Assembly (NCBI GenBank): GCA_039805565.1
Contig: JBDLTZ010000170.1
Location: forward strand, 1-10,708
DNA from: CALJIC01 sp039805565
GTDB lineage: Bacteria; Chloroflexota; Chloroflexia; Chloroflexales; Roseiflexaceae
Direction: 5' to 3'
Length of the DNA: 10,708 bases
Shown here: piece by piece, positions 5,663 through 10,708 of the stretch
How the letters are laid out: every line of letters starts with the position of its first letter
How positions within the stretch are numbered: position 1 is the first letter of the stretch
Translations under genes and position numbers: made by a program
Notes under the pieces: generated by a model
Seen by the model: the letters and a program-made list of their open reading frames with translations, nothing else
Database searches by the model: none
Told to the model about the DNA's origin: nothing

Positions 5663-5850
5663 CGGTGTCCTCCTGGGCGAGCGAGGTCCACGATGATTAT
5701 AGGGGCGTTGGATCGCGGCGGTGACGTCGTGCTCGTGGCGTACAATGGAATCGCCGGTCTGGCCGATGTGCGGCCGCACGTCGCGCTTGCACGCGAGCAT
5801 ACATACACAACATCCGGTGTTCACATCGCTTGCACGAAGGGACAGGATCG
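5663..5850. promoter_or_regulatory. Divergent promoter region between oxidoreductase and glycoside hydrolase genes
   Basis: This 188-nt gap is less GC-rich than its flanks and must drive both genes. For the minus-strand gene, ATTATA (5696-5701) reads TATAAT, a perfect -10, about 30 nt before the start codon. For the plus-strand gene, TTGCAC (5787-5792) followed by the AT-rich CATACATACACAAC is a possible promoter, with less certain spacing. A 10-bp direct repeat, CGCTTGCACG, occurs at 5784-5793 and 5827-5836, 43 nt apart, the second just before the hydrolase ribosome-binding site. The first copy lies in an imperfect 14-bp palindrome, GCTTGCACGCGAGC (5785-5798). These are candidate operators for an unseen sugar regulator. 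Confidence 0.45.
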
Positions 5851-7455
5851 ATGACGAACCTCACCTACGCCGACCTCGTCCGCCGCCTTGTCGACCTGGA
5901 GCGCCTGGCCGAGCCGCCGCTCCCCGGCGAGCAGGGCGGCACCTGCACGAGCTACGACCGCCGCTCGCGCTATGACGCCGAGACCGATACCTACGAGGAG
6001 TGGGACGCCAACAACGACGGCTCAGGCTTCATCCGTCAGGAGGGGGACTGGATCGTGGCCTTCGAGCGCGAGGGGCCGGGAGTGATCTGGCGCGTCTGGT
6101 CGGCGCTGCCGGCCGCCGGCCACATCCAGATCTTCATCGACGGCGCGCCCGAGCCGTCCGTCGATATGCCGTTCCGCGACTTCTTCGAGCGCTTCAACGA
6201 CGAGATCCCGCCGCTGAACTTCCCCAGCCTGACGCCGACCCTCTCGCGCGGCCGCAACCGCTTCATCCCGATCCCCTACAACCGCTCGTGCACGGTGCGC
6301 CTCGCGCCCGGCTGGGGCGCCTACTACCACTTCACCTACAGCAGCTTCGCGAAGGGCACCTCGCTGCCCCTGTTCACCGGCGCGTTTGACCGTGACGCTT
6401 CGCTGGCCCTGGCCGCCGCCGACCGCGCCCTGGCCGACCGCGGCTGGCGCACGCCGCGCACCCCCGGCGACGTGCTCGACCGCGTGACGGTCACGGTGCC
6501 GCCCGGCGCCACGGTCCCGGTCCACACGTTGCTCGGCAACCGCGCGATCACCGGCCTGCGCGTGTCGCTGGACCTGCCCGAGCCGCCCGAGGACCGCCGC
6601 CCGCTGCGCGAGCTGGCGCTGAGCATCAGCTGGGACGGCGAGGAGTGGCCGAGCGTCTGGTCGCCGCTGGGCGACTTCTTCGGCACCGCGCCGGGGGCGA
6701 ACTACTACCGCGCGCTGCCGCTCGGCGTCACCGACGGCGGCTTCTACTGCCACTGGTTCATGCCGTTCGCCGAGCGCGCCGAGCTGGCGATCACGAACGA
6801 CGGCGCCGAGCCGCGCACGCTGAGCTTCAGCATCTACCACCGGCCGCTCGAGCGCTCGGCGCGCGAGCTGCTGCGCTTCCACGCCAAGTGGCACCGCGAC
6901 GCCTTTCTGGAGCGCTCGGCCGCCGAGGGGCGCGCGATCGACTGGCCGCTGCTGCTGGTGCAGGGCCAGGGCCGCTTCTGCGGCATCCACCTGCACGTCT
7001 GGAACCGCTGGGCCGAGCCGGCCGCACAGCCCGAGACCTGGTGGTACGGCCGCTGGGACCGCAAGACGATCGACTGGTGGTGGGGCGAGGGGGACGAGAA
7101 GTTCTTCGTGGACGGCGAGAAGTTCCCCTCCACCTTCGGCACCGGCTCGGAGGACTACATCGGCTACGCATGGGCCGCCGAGCCGCCCTTCCCGACCTTC
7201 GACAGCCCGTACGCGGCCCAGCCGTACATCGAGCTGCACGCCAACGGCCACACCTCGGTGAGCCGCTTCCACATCTGCGACGACGTGCCGTTCCATGAGG
7301 CGTTCGAGGGGTATATCGAGCGCTACAAGGGCAACGTGTGGGAGGGCGGCAACGTCTCGCTGTACGCCGCCGTGGCCTACTGGTATCAGCGGCCGGGTAG
7401 TCTAGACCCGTACGGCCCGGCGCCCCTGGCGGAGCGCGTAGGCTACCTCGAATGA
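5851..7455 (+). CDS. DUF2961-family protein, probable GH172-type glycoside hydrolase
   Basis: 534 residues. The N-terminal part has GDWIVAFEREGPGVIWRVWSA, the conserved opening of DUF2961, then FIDG and a beta-rich body. The centre has LGDFFG and FYCHWFMPF. The C-terminal half has WWWGEGDEKFFVDGE (409-423) and FGTGSEDY (429-436), the strongest signatures. DUF2961 was reclassified as glycoside hydrolase family 172, with members acting on fructofuranosyl and D-arabinofuranosyl linkages. From memory the catalytic pair of the Bifidobacterium enzyme is two Glu 21 residues apart; here Glu413 and Glu434 have exactly that spacing, so they are likely catalytic. No signal peptide is seen, so hydrolysis should be cytoplasmic after import by the neighbouring ABC system. 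The start is the ATG at 5851 after AAGGGACAGGA; an in-frame TTG at 5830 is less likely. Substrate is inferred only at family level. Confidence 0.9.
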   Translation: MTNLTYADLVRRLVDLERLAEPPLPGEQGGTCTSYDRRSRYDAETDTYEEWDANNDGSGFIRQEGDWIVAFEREGPGVIWRVWSALPAAGHIQIFIDGAPEPSVDMPFRDFFERFNDEIPPLNFPSLTPTLSRGRNRFIPIPYNRSCTVRLAPGWGAYYHFTYSSFAKGTSLPLFTGAFDRDASLALAAADRALADRGWRTPRTPGDVLDRVTVTVPPGATVPVHTLLGNRAITGLRVSLDLPEPPEDRRPLRELALSISWDGEEWPSVWSPLGDFFGTAPGANYYRALPLGVTDGGFYCHWFMPFAERAELAITNDGAEPRTLSFSIYHRPLERSARELLRFHAKWHRDAFLERSAAEGRAIDWPLLLVQGQGRFCGIHLHVWNRWAEPAAQPETWWYGRWDRKTIDWWWGEGDEKFFVDGEKFPSTFGTGSEDYIGYAWAAEPPFPTFDSPYAAQPYIELHANGHTSVSRFHICDDVPFHEAFEGYIERYKGNVWEGGNVSLYAAVAYWYQRPGSLDPYGPAPLAERVGYLE

Positions 7456-7504
7456 CGGGAGGGCCGAGTGGGCATCGCTCGCGCGGCGCCCAGGCCGCCG
7501 CAGC
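7456..7504. other. Short convergent gap between hydrolase and MalG-like permease
   Basis: A 49-nt spacer where two transcription units meet tail to tail. TGGGC (7469-7473) and GCCCA (7488-7492) could form a short hairpin usable from both sides. It has no T-run, so termination is only a weak inference. Confidence 0.3.
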
Positions 7505-8401
7505 CTACCCGGCCATTGCCCCGGCCATCACCCCGCGCATCAGGAAGCGCCGCGCCAGAATGAAGAACAGCAGCGACGGCAGCATGTAGATCGTCGACAT
7601 CGCATTCATCATGCCGTAGTCGACGTTGGTGTAGCCGATTATCGCGCGGAACAGCCCGAGCGGGAGCACGAACTTCTCGGGGTCGGACAGCAGGATGAGC
7701 GGCAGGAAGAAGGTCCCCCACGCGCTGTTGAAGGCCAGCACCACCGCTGCGCCGACGCCGGGCATCGCCAGCGGGAACGTGACGCGCGCCAGCACCTGCA
7801 TCCGGCTCGCGCCATCGATGACGGCCGCCTCCTCCAGCGCGCGCGGCACGTCGTCGAAGAAGCCCTTCATCACCCACAGGATGAAGGGGATCTGCCCGGC
7901 GGTCATCCCCAGCGTCACCCCGAGCAGGGTGTTCACCAGGTGCAGCTCCTTCATGATGAGGTAGAGCGGCAGGATGGTCGCCGTGGACGGCACCACCTGG
8001 ATAAGCAGGATTGCGTACATCAGCGGGCGCTTGAGCGGGAAGTCCAGCCGCGAGAGGGTGTAGCCGCCGAGCGCGCACACGACCACTGCCAGCGCCACGG
8101 CCCCGCCGGTCGTGATCAGGCTGTTCACCAGCAGGGTCGCCGCGCCGCCGCGCCCGTTGATCGCCTCGTCGAAGTGCTGCAGCGTGAGTGACTGCGGCCA
8201 GTACAGGTACAGGCCGGACACATTCTCCGGCTTGGTGCTGACGGCGCTGAGGGCCGGCCATACGAACGGCGCAAGGCAGAACAGCACCAGCAGGATGATG
8301 AAGAGGTACGCCCCGGCATCGCCGATCCGGCTGCCGCTGGCGATGCTCCGCGGGCGCAACCGCGCGTGGGGCGGCTCGGCGGCGCGGGGTGATGTGGTCA
8401 T
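7505..8401 (-). CDS. ABC sugar importer permease, MalG/UgpE type
   Basis: 298 residues of the binding-protein-dependent transport inner-membrane family. A cytoplasmic N-terminus (1-28) is followed by TM1 (about 29-50) and about five more hydrophobic segments (roughly 92-115, 125-147, 157-178, 213-238, 266-284). The EAA loop that docks on the ATPase is at about 190-211 with EEAAVIDGAS and the conserved Gly197. The C-terminus RRFLMRGVMAGAMAG matches the usual MalG ending. It is the last gene of the importer operon; its start lies 26 nt after the stop of the MalF-like gene, with GAGGGAG as ribosome-binding site. It pairs with that permease to form the membrane channel for an oligosaccharide, probably the hydrolase's substrate. 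No ATPase follows, so a shared MsmK-type ATPase elsewhere is likely. Confidence 0.95.
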   Translation of the reverse strand: MTTSPRAAEPPHARLRPRSIASGSRIGDAGAYLFIILLVLFCLAPFVWPALSAVSTKPENVSGLYLYWPQSLTLQHFDEAINGRGGAATLLVNSLITTGGAVALAVVVCALGGYTLSRLDFPLKRPLMYAILLIQVVPSTATILPLYLIMKELHLVNTLLGVTLGMTAGQIPFILWVMKGFFDDVPRALEEAAVIDGASRMQVLARVTFPLAMPGVGAAVVLAFNSAWGTFFLPLILLSDPEKFVLPLGLFRAIIGYTNVDYGMMNAMSTIYMLPSLLFFILARRFLMRGVMAGAMAG

Positions 8402-8427
8402 GGTTAGGTGCTCCCTCTGCGTCGTCG

Positions 8428-9306
8428 CTAGAAGTCTACCCGCAGCAGCCGGACGTAGATCACGCCAAGGACCAGGCTAATGCCGAGCAGCATCACCGAC
8501 GCGGCGCTGCCGTAGCCCAGCTCGAAGTACTTGAAGCTCTGGTTGTAGATGAACAGGCCCACCAGCTCGGTGGCGTTCCCCGGGCCGCCGCGGGTGAGCG
8601 CGAACACGAGGTCGAACACGCCGAGGCAGCCAAGGGTGTTCAGCAGCAGCCACAGCAGCACCACAAAGCGGATGAGCGGCAGCTTGATCTGCCACAGCAT
8701 CTGCCACGGCGAGGCGCCGTCCATGTGCGCCGCCTCCTCTACGTCGCGCGGGATGTTCTCCAGCCCTGCCAGGAACAGCAGCGCCGCGAAGCCGGAGTTA
8801 TTCCAGAAGTTCACCAGCACGATTGCCCACAGCGGGGCGCTCCGCAGCCACGTGACCGGATCGACGCCGAAGAGCCCCAGGAGGCGGTTGAGTGTGCCGT
8901 ACTCACCGGTTGCCAGCATCGAGGACCACATGAGCGCCTGGATGAGGCCTGGGATAGCCATCGGCAGCACGATCGCCGTGAGAAGCAGTGTCTTCCCTGG
9001 CAGGGCGCGCCGGCTCAGGAGCAGCGCCGCGCTCAGCCCAATGGTGAACTGGCCGAGGTTCGTCAGCAGCGTGTAGAGCAGCGTCAGCCGGATCGAGTGG
9101 TGGAAGCTGGAGTCGCCCAGCAGGCGCGCGTAGTTCCTGAGGCCCACCACGCCCCACTCCACCGCCTTGACGCCCGTGAGCGCCCGGTCGGTGAAGCTGA
9201 CGTAGATCGCCCACACCGCCGGCAGGATGGTGAAGGTCAGCAGGATGAGCAGCGCCGGCGTCAGGAACAGAAAGATTGTTGTGCGCTCGAGACGGCTGGT
9301 GACCAC
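8428..9306 (-). CDS. ABC sugar importer permease, MalF/UgpA type
   Basis: 292 residues with six predicted membrane segments (about 10-32, 72-98, 107-128, 158-180, 212-236, 264-288). The EAA loop is at about 190-211 (EEAAHMDGAS, Gly197). LTRGGPGNATELVGLFIY (237-254) is the sequence typical of UgpA/MalF proteins before the last TM. The start is a GTG at 9306: AAGGAG ends 6 nt before it, and TM1 begins within ten residues. A longer open frame to 9939 exists but overlaps the binding-protein gene on the same strand and is Arg-rich non-protein-like, so it is rejected. It is the middle gene of the operon; the gap to the upstream binding-protein gene holds a strong hairpin that may lower permease expression. 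Confidence 0.94.
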   Translation of the reverse strand: MVTSRLERTTIFLFLTPALLILLTFTILPAVWAIYVSFTDRALTGVKAVEWGVVGLRNYARLLGDSSFHHSIRLTLLYTLLTNLGQFTIGLSAALLLSRRALPGKTLLLTAIVLPMAIPGLIQALMWSSMLATGEYGTLNRLLGLFGVDPVTWLRSAPLWAIVLVNFWNNSGFAALLFLAGLENIPRDVEEAAHMDGASPWQMLWQIKLPLIRFVVLLWLLLNTLGCLGVFDLVFALTRGGPGNATELVGLFIYNQSFKYFELGYGSAASVMLLGISLVLGVIYVRLLRVDF

Positions 9307-9323
9307 AGGGTTCTCCTTGCTCT

Positions 9324-9376
9324 CAGGACATGCGGTCCTGTCGGGGCGCAGCGCCGGTGCGGTGCTGCGCCCCGAC
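9324..9376 (-). promoter_or_regulatory. Tandem hairpins between binding-protein and permease genes
   Basis: GTCGGGGCGCAGC (9340-9352) pairs perfectly with GCTGCGCCCCGAC (9364-9376). Adding G-T, C-G and C-G inside gives a 16-bp stem with a 5-nt loop. Next to it CAGGAC (9324-9329) and GTCCTG (9335-9340) form a 6-bp stem with a 5-nt loop, sharing base 9340. The strong stem starts 7 nt after the binding-protein stop. There is no T-tract, so it is probably not a full terminator. Hairpins between malE and malF-type genes are known to protect the upstream mRNA and skew expression towards the binding protein, which is the likely role here. The ribosome-binding site of the permease remains outside the folds. 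Confidence 0.7.
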
Positions 9377-9383
9377 GGGCGAG

Positions 9384-10708
9384 CTACAGCTCCTTCGCGG
9401 CGTCCCCGAGGGCGTCCTTCATCGCCTTGGCGAAGTCTGCCATCGCCTGCTCGGGCGTCTTCTGCAGCGTGATGACCTCCTCGGTGGCGCGGGCGATGCC
9501 GTCGGAGTACTTGCTCTCGCCGGTGTAGGAGGCGAGGAACTTGCCGGTGCCGAAGAACTCCGTCGCCTCGACCATCTTGCCGTTGACCGCCGTGGTGTAG
9601 AACGAGCACTTCTCGGCGATGTCTTTGCGGCCGGACGGGCCGCCGACGTGGATCTTCATCGCCTCGCACTGCACTTCGGCCTGCGCGGTGTGGCGCAGAT
9701 ACTCCCAGGCGCCCTCCGGGTGCGCCGAGTTGGCGCTGATCGACAGACCACCGCCCACGCCCACGAACACGAACGGCTCGCCCTTCTCGGACGGGAACTG
9801 CCAGCGTGCGACCTTGTCGAACAGCCCCTCGATCGGGGTTGCCCCCTCCGGGCCCCAGTCGAAGGTCCACTGCCAGTCGCCGCCGGTGCAGAGCGCCAGC
9901 TCGCCTGCTGGGAACATCTGGTACTTCGTCGGCTCCCACGGGTTCGGGCCGAGCAGCTCATCGACGGTCAGCCACTTGTTCTTCGCCAGGGTCTCATACA
10001 CGGTGAGCGCCTTCAGGAGGTTGGGCCCGCTCACCACCCACGTGTTGTCGGCGGTGTCGTAGATCGTCCCCTCGAAGCCCATCAGCACCTGGCGGAAGCC
10101 CTCCTGCCAGGTCCCGCCGCCCCACGGGGTTGCCGCGGGGAGGCAGACGGCAGCGATGCCTGCCTTGGTGGCGATGTTGTCGCAGGCGCCGTAGAAGTCG
10201 TCCCAGGTCTTGGGCTGGTCGGTCGAGATGCCGGCCGCGTCAAGCACGTCCTTGCGGTAGAAGAACGAGAAGGTGGAGGCGCCGCCGGGCATGGAGTAGT
10301 AGGTGTTGTTGATCTTGGCGGCGTCGAGGATCACCGGGTAGATCGAGTCGCGCTCGTCCCACGTCGAGATGTAGGGCGCCAGGTCGACGATCGCGCGGCT
10401 CGCGGCCAGATCCGCCACCCAGCTCGACTGGAGGTCCACCAGGTCGGGGAGGGTCTGGGCGGCGGCGTCGACGGTGAGCTTGGTGAAGAAGTCTGTGTCG
10501 GTCGCCGGTCCGAGGATGGGCTTTACCCGCCACGGCTTGCCCTCCTGTTCCATCTTGGCGTTGAAGGTGCTCACGTACACGGCGACGACCTTCTGGTCCA
10601 GCTCGCGGTCGGGCGAGATCAGGGTGAGCTCGATGGGCTGGGCGGGGGCGGCGGTTGGCTGGGCGGCCTCGGCGGGAGCTGCGGTGGGCGCGGCGGGCGC
10701 GGCGGGCT
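9384..10708 (-). CDS. Extracellular sugar-binding protein of an ABC importer (5' truncated by window edge)
   Basis: The frame is open to the right edge; 440 full codons plus the stop are visible. The first visible stretch, up to about 10640, is Ala/Pro/Thr-rich (PAAPAAPTAAPAEAAQPTAA), the flexible linker that follows the lipidated Cys in Gram-positive and Chloroflexota binding lipoproteins, so the signal peptide and lipobox should lie just outside. The mature protein starts IELTLISPDRELDQKVV and continues with family 1 solute-binding features: FFTKLTVDAAAQTLPDLVDL, APYI, YYSMPGGASTFSFFYRKDVLDAAG and GGLSISANSAHPEGAWEYLRH. The many Trp/Tyr residues suit sugar stacking. It is the first visible gene of the importer operon, and its promoter lies outside. 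Ligand is not determinable; the hydrolase suggests furanosides such as fructose or arabinose oligomers, as an inference only. Confidence 0.93.
   Translation of the reverse strand, partial: PAAPAAPTAAPAEAAQPTAAPAQPIELTLISPDRELDQKVVAVYVSTFNAKMEQEGKPWRVKPILGPATDTDFFTKLTVDAAAQTLPDLVDLQSSWVADLAASRAIVDLAPYISTWDERDSIYPVILDAAKINNTYYSMPGGASTFSFFYRKDVLDAAGISTDQPKTWDDFYGACDNIATKAGIAAVCLPAATPWGGGTWQEGFRQVLMGFEGTIYDTADNTWVVSGPNLLKALTVYETLAKNKWLTVDELLGPNPWEPTKYQMFPAGELALCTGGDWQWTFDWGPEGATPIEGLFDKVARWQFPSEKGEPFVFVGVGGGLSISANSAHPEGAWEYLRHTAQAEVQCEAMKIHVGGPSGRKDIAEKCSFYTTAVNGKMVEATEFFGTGKFLASYTGESKYSDGIARATEEVITLQKTPEQAMADFAKAMKDALGDAAKEL

Noticed and set aside
5663..5824. 54-residue N-terminal extension of the oxidoreductase
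   Set aside because: It is rich in Cys, Arg and His, crosses the TATAAT promoter, and is less plausible than the ATG at 5662 preceded by AGGAGG.
4781..5854. 357-codon plus-strand frame over the oxidoreductase
   Set aside because: It is antisense to a gene with Rossmann and EKP motifs, and its Val/Gly/Ala/Glu-rich translation lacks domain features.
6022..7296. 424-codon minus-strand frame over the hydrolase
   Set aside because: It is antisense to a gene with strong DUF2961 signatures and shows no domain of its own.
8389..9528. 379-codon plus-strand frame over the permease genes
   Set aside because: It is antisense to two clear membrane proteins; the Gln/Arg/His-rich translation is typical of antisense reading of hydrophobic codons.
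9307..9939. Long N-terminal extension of the MalF-like permease, suggesting a fusion
   Set aside because: The extra 211 residues overlap the binding-protein gene on the same strand in another frame, are Arg/Gly-rich, and the GTG at 9306 has a proper ribosome-binding site.

Overview
The window is about 10.7 kb of very GC-rich bacterial DNA. It holds eight protein genes, all closest in style to Chloroflexota (Chloroflexi). That assignment rests on GC content, on an Rv1855c-like LLM flavin oxidoreductase, on a small exported protein with Ala/Gln-rich 'TLTQAQAD' modules, and on two short repeat types that I recall as common in that phylum ('CTCAGCATGACA...GCGAAGCGAAGG' and 'CTCAGCACTCAGCACT'). 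It is an inference, not a demonstrated identity. No rRNA, tRNA, CRISPR array, transposase or phage gene is visible.

Layout: (1) 1-899, the 3' part of an LLM-class flavin/F420 oxidoreductase (+). (2) 900-1199, an intergenic stretch with a palindromic dispersed repeat and the promoter of the next gene. (3) 1200-4440, an envelope-stress-like signalling unit: a membrane sensor histidine kinase (+), a convergent OmpR/PhoB-type response regulator (-), and a small secreted Ala/Gln/Gly-rich protein (-). The kinase carries an in-frame repeat-derived insertion inside its ATPase domain. (4) 4586-9384 and on to the right edge, a carbohydrate-utilisation locus: a Gfo/Idh/MocA oxidoreductase (-) divergent from a DUF2961/GH172-type glycoside hydrolase (+). 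Convergent with the hydrolase is an ABC sugar importer operon (-) in the order solute-binding protein, MalF-like permease, MalG-like permease. The import ATPase and any sugar-specific regulator are not in the window.

How the parts may work together: the importer would bring in an oligosaccharide, the hydrolase (no signal peptide, so cytoplasmic) would cleave it, and the NAD(P)-dependent oxidoreductase would process the released sugar or derivative. A strong hairpin between the binding-protein and permease genes suggests the usual excess of binding protein over permease.

The most interesting observation is at the three promoters of the two-component region. Each has a TGAACAA-like 7-mer, or a variant of it, exactly 8 nt upstream of a -10-like hexamer. 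Two of the three have a second 7-mer in an 11-nt direct-repeat arrangement like the Pho box of PhoB-family regulators. This suggests that the regulator controls itself, the kinase and the secreted protein. The second notable item is the roughly 50-residue repeat-derived insertion in the kinase.
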